In this document: piece after piece, positions 1 through 12,025 of the stretch
How positions within the stretch are numbered: position 1 is the stretch's first letter
Layout of the letters: every line of letters begins with the position of its first letter
Assembly: GCF_048771995.1 (NCBI RefSeq)
Contig: NC_133063.1
Coordinates: forward strand, 62,382,310 to 62,446,309
DNA length: 64,000 nt
Source of the DNA: Taeniopygia guttata
Lineage: Eukaryota; Chordata; Aves; Passeriformes; Estrildidae
Direction: 5' to 3'
Made by a program: the position numbers and the translations under genes
Notes under the pieces: generated by a model
What the model was told of the DNA's origin: nothing
Database searches by the model: none
Seen by the model: only the letters and a program-made list of their open reading frames with translations

Positions 1-366
1 TGTGCCTAAGATTATGGAACAGATCCTCCTAGAAGCTGTACTAAGGCATAAGGAGATCAGGGAGGTGATTCAGGACAGCTGACAAGACCTCATCAAGAGC
101 AAATCCTGCCTGACCAACCCAGTGGCCTTCTATGATGGGGTAACTACGTCAGTGGAAAAGGGAAGGGCTGCAGATGTAATTGAATTTTTGTAAAGTTTTT
201 GATACAGTCCCCCAAAACATCCTTCTCTCTAAATTGGAAAGAGATGGATTCAAGTGTTAGATGGATAAGAAATTTGGATGGATGCATCCCAAGGATAGTA
301 GTCAATGGCTCAGAGTCCTGATGGATATAAGGGACAAGTGGTGCCCCTCATGGGTCCATGCCAGTG
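1..366 (+). mobile_element. CR1 LINE, 5' piece of a split copy
   Basis: Matches the reverse-transcriptase part of avian CR1 (ATGGAACAGATCCTCCT, AAATCCTGCCTGACCAACCC, TGGCCTTCTATGATGGGGT). The element starts before the window. It is degraded, with no open frame, and is cut at 366 by an insertion; the same copy resumes at 885. Confidence 0.9.
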
Positions 367-884
367 CTGCTGCCTTTTCTAACCTAGGAATGAAGCTCAA
401 GATAATTTTAATATGGGAGGTAATGTACAAGTGGACCTTTATTGAAGGCCTTCAGGGGTAGTTATGGGAAAATGTCCACAAAACCTGCCCATACAGGATG
501 AATACAGTTTTTATATGTTTAGCAAATTAGCATAATTGACAAAAAAGCACCAGTTAGGAGGGCAAATTATGATGGAATTTCCCCCTAGGTCAAGCTCCTT
601 CTCTGGATCCCCCCACCTTGGTGCTAGCTCTAGTTTGTTTATGAAGATGTATCATGAAGAGTTGTTATCAGCCTTGGTTCCCAGGAAGAACCAAGATAGA
701 ATAGGGGTCTTGTATCCCCCAGGGCGTGGAGTTCTGGAATTTTTTTTGTCTTTCTGCCTAGGAAAGAGCCATGGAAAATTACCGAGAAAACAAGCCCCTA
801 ATACGATAGGCTACAGAGCTACAAATATATGTGCAAAGAATACAGAGAACATAGGAAAATGTGCAAACCAAAACAACATCAGTA
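367..884 (-). mobile_element. Probable solo LTR inserted in CR1
   Basis: A 518-bp block absent from CR1, flanked by CCAGTG at 361-366 and 885-890, which looks like a target-site duplication. Read on the minus strand it has TATAAAAAC at about 507-515, then AATAAAGG at about 438-445, the usual promoter and polyadenylation order of an LTR. The family is not recognised; a 6-bp duplication would suit ERVK. It is younger than the CR1 copy it interrupts. It is a fossil without coding capacity. Confidence 0.5.
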
Positions 885-1818
885 CCAGTGTTATTTAACA
901 TCTTCATTAATGATATAGATGAAGGTATTGAGTACACCCTCAGCAAATTTGCTGGTGACATCAAGCCAAGTACTGCTGTTGTCTGAAAGACAAACGCCAT
1001 CTAAAGGGACCTGGGGAGGATCAAGGGCTGCACATCCATGACAATCACATGAGTTATAGTAAGACCTCATGAGGTATAGCAAAGTACTACACCTGGGTTG
1101 GAACCCCTGCTTCCAGTTCCAGCAAGGCTATGGAATTAACAGATGCAGAGTGCCCCTGGGGAGAAGGACTTGGGGGTGCTGGGAAATGAGAAGCTGGACA
1201 TGACCCAGCAATGAGCACTTACAGCCCAGAAAGCCAAAACATGTCCTGGGCTGTATCCAAAGCAGCATGGGCAGCAGGGCCAGGGAGGGGATTCTGCCCC
1301 TCTGCTCTGCTCTCCTGAGACCCCACCTGCAGGGCTGCATCAGCTCTGGGGTCCCAGCACAGGAAGGACATGGAACTGATGGAGTGAATCCAGAGGAGGG
1401 TCACAAAAAGAATTAGAGAAATTGAACACTTCTCCTGTGAAGAAAGGCTGAGAGAACTGGGATTGTACATCCTTGAGAAGAGAAGGCTTTGGGGTGACCT
1501 AATTGCAGCCTTCCAGTACCTGAAGGGAGCTGCGAGAAGCATGGAGAGAGGCTCTTTATTTACAAGAATAGGGGGAATGGCTTCAAACTGAAATTCTGTA
1601 GGTTCAGATCAGATATTAGGAAAAATTTGTTCACTGTGAGGGTGGTGAGGCACCGAGAAATTGTGGATACCCCATCCCTGTGAGTGTTCAAGGCCAGGCT
1701 GAGCACTGAGCCACATGGTCTATTGGGAGGAGTCCCTGCTCATGGCAGGGGCATTGGAACTAGATGATCTTTAAGGTCCCTTCTAACCCAAGCCATTCTA
1801 AGGGTCTATGATTCCATG
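885..1818 (+). mobile_element. CR1 LINE, 3' piece of the split copy
   Basis: Continues CR1 from TTTAACATCTTCATTAATGA through the end of ORF2 (AGAAAGGCTGAGAGAACTGG) and the 3' UTR (GATGATCTTTAAGGTCCCTT) to the terminal TCTATGATTCCATGA repeats. It carries many substitutions and small deletions and has no intact frame. Confidence 0.95.
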
Positions 1819-1867
1819 ACTCATTGAGCAAGTCCTTGATTTGGCTACCAAATAGATAGGGCATGGT

Positions 1868-1921
1868 GGGATGGATGGATGGATGGATGGATGGATGGAT
1901 GGATGGATGGATGGATGGATG
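1868..1921. repeat. (ATGG)n microsatellite
   Basis: About 13 near-perfect copies of a four-base unit, about 50 bases after the CR1 tail. Open frames of Met-Asp-Gly-Trp and Ile-His-Pro-Ser repeats here are artefacts of it. Confidence 0.97.
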
Positions 1922-4434
1922 TCAGTTGCCCACCAAGCTTCCCCCTCACTCTTGTCCTCCACAGAACGCAGGGGAGAAAATAACATGGACAAAAATTAGG
2001 AGTCAAGATAAAGGCAACTTAATAAAGCAAAAACAAAGGTTATGCACAGAATCAAAGGAAAAGCAAAGTTTTTTTCTTTATTTCCTAATCAGCAGATAAT
2101 GTCCAGTGGCTTTCCAGGAAGTAGGGCTTCCAGATGCATAGTGGTGGCACTAAAAAACAAATGTATTAATAACAAATGCCTGCTCCCCTCTTCCTTTTTT
2201 CTCTTAGTTTATATTGCTAAGAAGATGCCATATGGTATGGAATATTCTTTTGGTCAGTTTGGGTCAGCTGCTTTGGCTGCAGTCTCCCAACATCTTGCCC
2301 ATCCTCACTGGTGAGAGGGGAAATGTTGGAGGGCCTGCACTGATGCTGTGACAGCACTTCTCAGCAGTAGCTAAAACCCTGGTATGCTATCAACGCCTTT
2401 CCAACCACCAGTGCAAAGCTTGGCACTACAAGGGCTGCTGTGGGGAAATTTAGCTTCATCTCAGCCAGAGCCAATACAGTGGATCAGTCCAGCCATAGAT
2501 TACTTCTTTCATTCATTCATTTTTTGCATTATGACAGAATGCCTTATAGGAAAGCCTAAATAACTCCATTTTATCAGTTCTTAAAATAGAGTCAAATGTC
2601 ACTCAGGACTTAATGAACTTGGAAAAGAACAGTTATCAAGTTGCAAAAAGATCAAATTTTTTTTATCCCTTTTTATTTGATCCTAATCACTGTGTGCTAT
2701 AGGCGATCAGTAGACACAGGATTGGAAGATAAATAAATGCACCCTGGCAGTTGCCTCAGCTGCCACTGCAAGTGCTTTCTGACACATAATTAGAAAACAA
2801 ATGGAAGATTAGCTTAATAATATTCATTAGCATCTACCGAAACCAAGAGTGTTCCTTGTTCAAAGCATGTTGGGCTTTTAGATGCGTTTAAGAAAATTCT
2901 GTATTTCCACCCTTCAGTTATGAGAAGACTGGGGGATGGGGAAAGAAGGGGAGGGAGGAGAGGTTAGGGGAGAGAGGGGGAGCAGGAGGAAGGGAGAGAG
3001 AGATCTTGAATAGGGTTAATCCCTTTCTCTCCTGTCCATGTTATTTATTGATGTGTTTTTTTCCACAAGTCTTTCTCCTAATCTTCGGGGCAGGAATAGT
3101 TAACAGAGAAGCAGGGCCTCCTTTCAGGCATTGTTGTTTTTCCATACTCCCTTTCTTTTTTTTTTTTTTTTTTCTCAAATTATCCTAAGTAAGGATTTTA
3201 ATGATATTCAGAAATCACGGCTGTCTTGCTGAATCGCTGTAGGACTGACCTCCCTTGACAGTTCTTAAATTATTCAGCTATCAAGGGCCTGCTAAACATT
3301 AAATTAAGCATCCTCTCTCCCCTGTCCTAAACCATTAAGTTATGCAAATGCACAGATAATGGGGCATATGACAGCTGGAGGCATTAATCAGGCAGCTCTG
3401 TCTCTGGGCTGTTGTTATGTAGAAACTGCATCTGCCAACAGACAGAAGAGACACAATTAGATCTCACTTAATGGAATAAGAAGAAACTACTGAGCTCTCT
3501 ACACTCCTGTTAGGTTGTAGACCTGGGAGGGAATAAGGCACTTGGGAAATCTCACTCGCTCTCTGTTTCTCTTGCTCTCCTTTTTTTTAATACCTGTTCT
3601 TCCAATTGAAATGAAAAATTACCTGTAATTGTTATCATTTGCAAACAAAGCCTGTCAGAAGACCCACCCGCTGTTTACAATGGATGTTTTTCTTGTTCGT
3701 TGCTAAGGTTCTCTGGGGAATTTTCCTTCATTTGTTTTTTTAACTAATGCTCTGTCTTTTGCTGGAGGAGGGTGGAGGGGGGAAGGAAGCAAATAAATAG
3801 GTCTCCCTTTACACCATTCAAATGACTGCTTTGAAAATGAACTGGCATGCTCAGTCATAGTGAAGAAGCATATTGCTGAGGCATGACTCAGTTTGCCATT
3901 TGTACATATGTGATGATTTCTTTCTTATTACTTGCTAATTATTGGAGGCCAGTCTTTGCATGCAGCTTTTTCTGACACTTTTAACACATTTCCCCCCCCA
4001 AAATTTCTTCTCTGCTCTAATGAGGTGGGTGGGGGTGGTGCCCAGAAGTTTAGGGATGACCTATGAATTTTTAAAGAGGTTTGGAAAAGAGTCTAAATAA
4101 TTTCATGCAGCTTACTTTAAGAGTGGCTTTAAAAATCCTTGTTCAAGCTTTGGGCTGTGATGGAACATGGATCAAAAAATAGCGAGTAAGTGGGCAAGTG
4201 TGCACACATCAGTCACTGTGTTAGAAAGCACCTCTTTCCTGTACAGACTGACCTTATGTAATCTGCTGGATTTTCTCAAAGCCTTCATTATTAATAAAGT
4301 ATATGGTGGAATTTTCTTACTGCAAAGATCTTTCACTCACGGTAAGCTCTCCCCTTCTCTCTGAAAGAAAACCTACTAAAACAACTTCATCCTTTATACA
4401 AAATCTTTAATATAGCTATTTTCCCATGGAGAAC
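1922..4434. other. Gene-poor interval with possible conserved non-coding sequence
   Basis: No coding exon or repeat family was recognised. 2922-3003 is a polypurine, G-run-rich tract. 2740-3500 has several homeodomain-type TAAT/ATTA cores and a perfect octamer ATGCAAAT (3342-3349). A poly-T run lies at 3158-3175. Confidence 0.5.
2922..3003 (+). repeat. Polypurine G-rich tract
   Basis: About 80 bases that are almost all G and A, with more than four runs of three or more G (GGGGG, GGGG, GGGG, GGG, GGGG). It fits a G-quadruplex or triplex-forming sequence. Confidence 0.85.
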
Positions 4435-5135
4435 TGTCTTGGTTCAAAAAGATAGGTGTCTGCTAAGGAAGGCAGCAGCCTTTCTTGAAATGGAAAATGT
4501 AAACCCTCTCTCTCCAAATTATTATAGTTTTGAAATTAAGGTGAACTCAGGCAAAGATATGGGAGTAGGAATAACAGTTCTTTATTAGGAAAATAAAAAT
4601 AAAAATGCAATAATAGAAAACAGTGACAGAGTCAGAATACAACCTGACACCTGTTGGTCAGGGTATCAGTAGCAGTCCAATTAAATGGTGGCTGCAGCCC
4701 TCCTGGAGTGACAGCCGTGATTCTGCTGAAGCAGTGATCCTGTAGAAGGGTGGAGCTTTCCTCTGAATGTCCGGTGGTGGTGTAGATGTGCCTGGTCTTC
4801 CTCTGGGAATCCAGTGGGAAAAGGCTGCCTGTGGTGTTCCAAAACTCAAGATTATATCCAGGTAGGAATGCTTGGCTCCTCCTCCTGGGTAGAGCGTGTC
4901 ACAATGGGATGATGTAATTTTTATCATTCATGCAGTGAGACTCAATGGCCCCTTAACACAAGATATCTCTCTGGAGGGAGGGTGGGTTTTGGAAGAGCTA
5001 ATGAAAACTGCTCCACCTGGCTTTTACAACTGACCTATAAAGAGAAAGTAACTGCCCCACCTGGTTCTAACAGATCACAATAGAATACACACCACCCCCC
5101 CCCCCCGATCACATCTTGTATTGCAACCTAAGTCA
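4435..5135 (-). mobile_element. Solo LTR, passerine ERVL-like
   Basis: 701 bp running TG...CA, from TGTCTTGGTTCAAAAAGA to GCAACCTAAGTCA, flanked by AGAAC (4430-4434) and AGAAG (5136-5140), a 5-bp duplication as ERVL elements make. AATAAAG lies on the minus strand near 4579, so transcription orientation is probably minus. I recall this LTR type as frequent in songbird genomes; that is memory, not a search. No internal region remains, so it is a recombined solo LTR, and one mismatch between the flanks suggests moderate age. Confidence 0.85.
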
Positions 5136-8100
5136 AGAAGCTGGGCTTTTAATTTAAAATTGATCTCTATCCCCACACACAAAATAGTCACCACCTCTTT
5201 CACTACTGAAAGCCTGAGACCTTATGATCTTAAGTGACATTACAGGCGAGCAAAGCTAGAACCCTGTCTCTAGCGAGGAGGAGAACAAATCTCAGAATCC
5301 CAAAACTCCGGGTCTTCCTTAGCAGTCCACTTTGGGAAAAAAAAGAAAGCATTAGGATAAAAATTTTTGATGGCCACACCTGCCAGATTTCTACATTTAA
5401 AAGAAGAGAGAATGATAGAAAATGCAAGCTGCTTCTCTTATTTCTATGACTGCATCTCTGACAAGCAGCTGGAGATCTAAGACCTTAAAACCTTAAGACC
5501 TTAAAGTAGATCATGAAGCAGTACTAAATTAATGATGTGACTTTCTAATTACTTCTATTAATTTTGTTTTTCTCTGTTCTTTTTATCTCAGGAGTACTGG
5601 GAATTTGGGCCAATGTACTTCATCTCTATCTTCATTTTTATGCAGAGGACAGCTTTTCCTACTGGTCCAACAACCATTAAGGTAGGAAAAATAGAAGCCA
5701 GGTAGAACATAATACCACCAAATATTACTCCTTTCATTTTAATTTTTGACAATCATAGTATTTCAGACATGACTTCAGCACAGATTGGTTGATGTGTTTG
5801 CTTTCCGTGATCATATAGACACAGGTATCATTTCTCTTGTTTACAAAGTGCTCCCAGAGATCTGGATTATGAAGCTCTTTATAAACTTCTCAGCACCAAA
5901 AATGACATGCAAGCTAAATACTGGTTTCTTCAATATTGAGATGTTGGATGGCTTCTGATTTGGGTTTGCAAATCTTCATTGGGGTATTTTACTTTGAAAT
6001 CAATTGATACACAATTAACATCTTAGCTTTTCTATAAGTCTAGAAGTATTGTGTCAAATCAACAATATGTGTATAAATTATTGTATACAAATTCTATGTG
6101 TATAAATTGCATAAATTTCTGAATCCTTCACTGGAGGGGATGGAACAGATGCAGAGAATCAAACCCACTGTTTGTCCCATGTTATATGCTTTGTGACATT
6201 ATATGACCTATATGTAGGTCCAATTCTGAAACTGTGCTGACTATTAAGCAGCAATCCATTAACAGTAAATACAGGTATTTTTGAAATTCCTCCATGCCAA
6301 TGCATTCTAAATTTTCAGTTGTATTTTTTAGAAGAAGCTAAATAGAAGTATCTGATCAATCTGAGTGCTTGTTCTGTGTTACGAGAAGATAGTCATGGCA
6401 TTGTAATTAAATACCTCTATAATAATGCCTGAATAAGGCATATGTATAGAGGACTTACAACTGTTCCAAAATTTATCTAAGGTAGTCTTGGCCTATGGCG
6501 CTACTTACAGTCTAATTGAAAACTTATAATAAGATAATCTCCTTTTCTGGCCACTGCTTATATTTTGACAAACATATGTAGGAATAATTTCTTGGGTGAT
6601 CCTGTGTAGCGGGTGAACTGTACAAAGACATACATATATATTGAATTCTATTCGCAGAGATTGAGTATATCAAGAGATAAAATATTTCATTTGCAGAAAA
6701 TTTTCCTTGCATGATGGCATCATACAGAATCTAGAGATCACAGCATACATCTGTGTTTTAAATAAGAAAGTGCATGCACATTCTTATTGTGACTGTTTTT
6801 ATTGGTAGTTAACAAAATTTGATATAAAATATTAAATAGGTTGCAGTAGCCATTCATGTAATCACCCTGCTGTTCATTTGTTTCTGGCAGAGTTGCAACC
6901 ATACAGTGCTCTCAGGCTGCTTTATAAAGGAGAGTGACAGCACTATCTTCACAGTCTCTTAGAGGAAAGAGTGTGTTCAGCAACACTTCTGTAAGTGAGA
7001 CAACAGTGGAGAGAGCAGCGCCGAAATTGTTGATTTGTGGAACAGCTATCTTACTCTTGTTTAAGAAAGCTTGTCCTCAAATATTATTTTAAATTGATTT
7101 CTAAGCACCATAATTGATAAGCACCATTATAATAAGGCATCCTGCCAACATATGTAAACATTGGTTATTTTTACTGTTTGGAATCAAAAAAAAGTTGTAC
7201 TGTGATCTTCATATGTGTTTTACACTACATATGTAGGTACATTTATTTTGAGATGAACTGGAAGCTTAAAATGTGCAAGAGCAGATAGTCCTATGCTGAA
7301 TTTCTAAATACAAAAACAGAATTTGCAACGTGTTCTTCATCTTGAATCTGCAAGTGCTTTTTCATATATGTTGAGTGGAAAGATGTATCAAGCTGGGACT
7401 GAATATGTAGATTACTTTTGGAATATAAATTGACTATGAAGAACACAACTCCCATTATGCATACATATGTACAAATATGCTCTTTGTGTTTGCCTATTAC
7501 AGTGTAATGACTGGACTGTTGTTTACATTTGCCCCTTCTTCAGGCACAATTTTTTTGCTACTTTATGACCTGGGACAGAGCTCAGACTGCGATGTTTCTT
7601 TGAAATTTATTTCTAACTTTCAGAAATTCAAACCTTCTCTCACAGCTTTGCCACCAATTTCCTGACAATAGGACTGTGCCTAGTGTAGAAATTTAAGATG
7701 AAGTTACATGGTTTAGCCTATTAAGGTTGTAAACAACAGCTTTCACTACTGTATGGTGAGAAACAGTTACAAATATATAGCAAGTAAGACTTATGTTCTA
7801 ATTTCAGTCATCTACATCAGCAGAATTACTATATTGGTCTTCCATGCTAAGTTTATTTCTGATATTAGCTGTTACTCACTGGCTCCAAAGCATAACCTGA
7901 TAATTTCCTGCTTGGTGCTTTCCTTGATTGCTTTGATTGATTACCTTCTTCTCCATTCAGTACAACTTTTCTCCTCAAAATGTAAAAACTGCCTCTGTGT
8001 CTTTACTCATTTCATATGTTTCCATGTCTGGAACATGATAGTTTTCAAGTTGCACTCATTTTCTATTGAGGATATTTTGTACATGTCAACATTTCATACA

Positions 8101-11100
8101 GATTCCTATCTCTCTCTGTTTGTAATCTCTAGTATGTTTGGGTTTTATTGTTCTGAAAGGAAATACATGGTTTTGCACAGTTCTGCTCATGTCATCTGTT
8201 TGTGGACTCCATTAGACCTTACTTACTGTTGCTCAGATACTGTATTTTCTTTTCACTTGGTTTTACAAAAAGCCAGTTGTTGAAATCCTGATCTCTGGGG
8301 ACTTTTGCCTACACTTTGATAAAAGATTTTCTCACTATCACTTACCAGTTGCCTGATTTTCCCTTGCCACAGCTCACCTTTGTCCTCACCTTTACACATT
8401 CTGTCAAGGCTTGTATTTCCAAACCTGTAGGGACTGGCCACCTTTCTCCATTCACTCTCCTTTGGGAGTCAGCCTCCACCTCAGTACTCATGACCCACCT
8501 GCTTCCAAATACATCCAAAGATCTAGCAGATCCACAGTCTACTGTCCTGCAAAATACAATACTGGACAGTTGGCAGTCTGGAAGGAAGAACAAAATTATC
8601 ACTTGTGCTCATGTGCTATACATACAGGCAAAAATTGCCATCAGGTTTGCCTCAAGACTTCCTTAGTGTGAGTGCTTCCTGGACACTCATCAGCAGAATT
8701 CCCAACACATCAACAGATGCATCCTTCTCAAACCTGTGTCAGGCTGCTTCTGATCATTCTGCTTTTCACTGTCATTAGTCAATAGAAACTAATGCAAATC
8801 CACTGGTCTTCCACAAATTGATGATCCTTCACCAGTCATTCAGATCCACCCCAACAGATTAAGCAAGACCAGCTTCTAATCAGGCAAGAAATTTGGCCCT
8901 GTAATTAACAAAACTTTGCCATACCTAATTTCACCATGACAACGGAGTTTTTTCCCATCTTCTACAGAGTATCATAGCACTGTCTCTTTTGTACCACTCC
9001 TCACACTGCACTAAAGTGAGAACTCTTACTCTGCACATCCTGGGCTACAGGGGACTTTCAAAACAGTCTGTCAGTCTGCTGAAAGTGTATTTTTCTGGGA
9101 TGTGATTTGTACATCTTCTGGTAGTCTGCGTGTGAATTTACACAGAATTCTTTTCAGAGTTTCCAGGTTTTCTATTAAACTTTTACAAATTTGTTAAACC
9201 ATCCATTGGTCATTCACATTCTATTTTCACCTGTCTGATTGATTTTTATAATGCACCAGGCAGCAGCAGATTTCCAGTAAACACAAACTGGTGCTCATAA
9301 TCTATTTCACTCACTTCCACCAGACTACTTACTGGTTGTTTTCCTCACATTGTTTTATTTCTGATAATCTTAGACATTGAGATTTCCCCCCCCCCCATTT
9401 TTTTAGCCTATGTTCCATAATCACTGCAATCTATTATCTATATAGTCTGTATAAACAGGGAGATATAAGATATTCATATAATAAGATTTATGAGATAAAA
9501 GATAGCTTCTCTGTATTTAGTATAAAATCTGTCAGATATATACTTCTATTATGTATCTCATGTATAATACATTTTTATATCTTGACACACACATTCATTA
9601 TAAATATCAGCACTTCCTGTGGGGAGAGAAGTTGAACTCTGAGCCCTCAGGCCTCCCTAATTTTGGGGTCATACTGAAAATGATAATAATCCGTGGTTTA
9701 TTTTGTCATATTACTTAATTAATCCAACAGCTCTTGAATTGCATTCTTTCACTGGATATTAAACCAACTTATCAATTGTAATTGCAGAGTGCCTTTTACC
9801 TTTTTTATGTCATTCAGTTCTAATGAGTCTATCTTTTCTTGCATGATATTGCTTTAGTTCAGTCATTTTTGTCCAAAGGAATACATGGTATAGAGAGCTG
9901 AAATTAAAAAAATGGCCAGCAAGTTCATGAAATAATACTCTTCATTCATACTTAAACTTAATTAATATTTCAAAATGTTTTAATTATAAAGCTGTATCTG
10001 TAGAAACATAATAAGACTTGTACAGATGATTCTAATATATCAGTATTCAATAACTTCAAGTTCTTAGGAAGTTTCCACTCTGAAGTGTTAAAGATGCATC
10101 AGTCTGTTAAAATGGGCTCACAGTGCAACCCTATCACTTATACAGGAAAACAAGTACTTCCAAGGAATATCAGGTGACATTCAGTACTTGTAAAGTTGCT
10201 TCTTTCTCTGTGCACAAGCACACAAAGTTACTTTTAAAAATTAGGTGCATAGCATTCTTGTCATCATTTAATTTTTGCCTTCCTTCTTCTATTGACGCTG
10301 AACAGAAAAACATACACAGATACAAAGAAAACACAAACAAAGCATTAACAAATTAGGGTAAATAAATGACATTACATCCATCACCACCTGAACCACAGGA
10401 ATATCCACCAGACATGAATATTCCTGGCATTCAGAGAGACATAACCTTTGTGTCATAATTTCTGTTATTTTGCCCACCAAATATTCAAGAATCAAGACCT
10501 GTGAGCAGCTCCCTTAAGTACACAAAACTTCAACCTTTATCATAACTGTGAGCACGATCAGGCTCAAATTATCAAGCACATGTGTAATCACATAGATTTG
10601 CCATCTAGAGACCATAAATGAGCCTTATCCTTTTTTGTCCTTTTTACAGAACAGTCCACATTTTCATTCCTTCTTGAAATATGTGGTCCTCACAAGTCTT
10701 TCCAAGTATCTGTATGTCTGATATTTAGTTCCAGTAGTAAACTTTTGTACATTTCCCAGGGAGCTGAAACCTAAAAACTACTGAATCAATGCTAACATGT
10801 GATCTGGTCATCTTGTTTATCTCTTCGTGCATTTGTTCTATTTATTTTCTCAGGCATATTTAGTGTGTAGTCTCTTTGTGGAATATTATATATTTCTAAC
10901 TAATGCAATATTGCTGACAGAATTTTCATGATGGAATCATGATATTGATGTGACAGCCTTAATGTCTCTCTGTTTATTATTATGAAGTATCTTTGCTATG
11001 ATGCAGAAAGTAGTATTCTTAATGCCCTCTTCACTCTACGTGATTAGTTGTTCTGCCCTAAAATAAAATCATAATTCATTCTGGATAGTGACAGTGATCT

Positions 11101-11875
11101 TGGCAATCAGTAACACTCATCCTCAGTGTGATATCCATTCCCCACCTATTCCTTTCATTCCCCTTTATGAGGCAAAATCACAGATTAGGCAGATATCTCC
11201 ATTACTCTCCTGAGTAATGTCAGTCATCCCCATGAACCGCAGGCAGGCAGGGTACCCCAGCTGCACATGGAGCATGCTTCCACAAGGCACCAAAGATACT
11301 GCTACAAATGAGAAAAGGAAACTTAAACATCAGTAAAAGGGAGAAACTGAAGTGCTTATGTAACCCAAAGTGCATTTTTAAGGTTTCTCAAGTGTTGTCT
11401 CAGCTAGAGCTCAGCATCATCATCTCATTTAGGCAGGAAGACAGGCAGGAAGTGTCTACAGTTACCTTTTCTTAAAATTTCCCACTGGTGCAATAGTTTT
11501 CTTGTAGTTCTATCTGCTTGTTTATGGCTAAGTATTTTTTAGCTGCTCAGAACTCAGTTCTCTAAAACTCCAGCAGATTGTGCTATGCTAATCACTATTG
11601 CCAGCAAAGATCTAATGCAGAACTGACATAGCAGTTGCTTCATTTTAGAAAACAGACTGTAGAGAGAATAGTACTGCCACTGCCACATAGCCCAAGCAGC
11701 TATTCCCAGACTGCTTGAGAGCTCATTTTGCTGCATATATTAAAGGTATGGGCTCCGGTTATGCACTGTGTCAGCAACAATAGTTATTAAATAGCTCAAC
11801 AGATCCACCATCAATTTACAATCAATTGTTCTTTTTTAAGGAACAATTCCCAATGCTGCTTCTCTTACCCAGCTG
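5136..11875. other. Gene-poor interval
   Basis: AT-rich, no recognised gene or repeat apart from the exon-like segment. 7753-8283 is open for 176 codons on the plus strand without a recognisable domain. A C-run lies at about 9387-9397. Confidence 0.5.
5592..5681 (+). other. Isolated exon-like segment
   Basis: Ninety bases open in one frame (EYWEFGPMYFISIFIFMQRT, then AFPTGPTTIK), preceded by a long pyrimidine tract ending TTTTTATCTCAG and followed by AAG/GTAGGA. It looks like a real exon, but no partner exon or protein family was recognised. A lncRNA exon or chance are the alternatives. Confidence 0.3.
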
Positions 11876-12025
11876 CAGATTCCCCATCCCTGGAAGTGTT
11901 CAGGTCTTGGATGGGGCTCTGACCAGCCTTGCTCATGGCAGAAGGGCTGGAACAAGATGATCTTTATGCCTCTTCCAGGCCAAACCATTCAATAACTCTG
12001 TGATTTTATAATTCTATGATTCTGC
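11876..12025 (+). mobile_element. CR1 3' end fragment
   Basis: Matches the CR1 3' region: CCCCATCCCTGGAAGTGTTC, GCTCATGGCAGAAGGGCTGG, AAGATGATCTTTATG, and a tail of TCTATGATTCTG. Strongly 5' truncated, as usual for CR1. Confidence 0.92.

Noticed and set aside
1798-1992. Repetitive Ile-His-Pro-Ser and Met-Asp-Gly-Trp peptides
   Set aside because: Translation of the (ATGG)n microsatellite.
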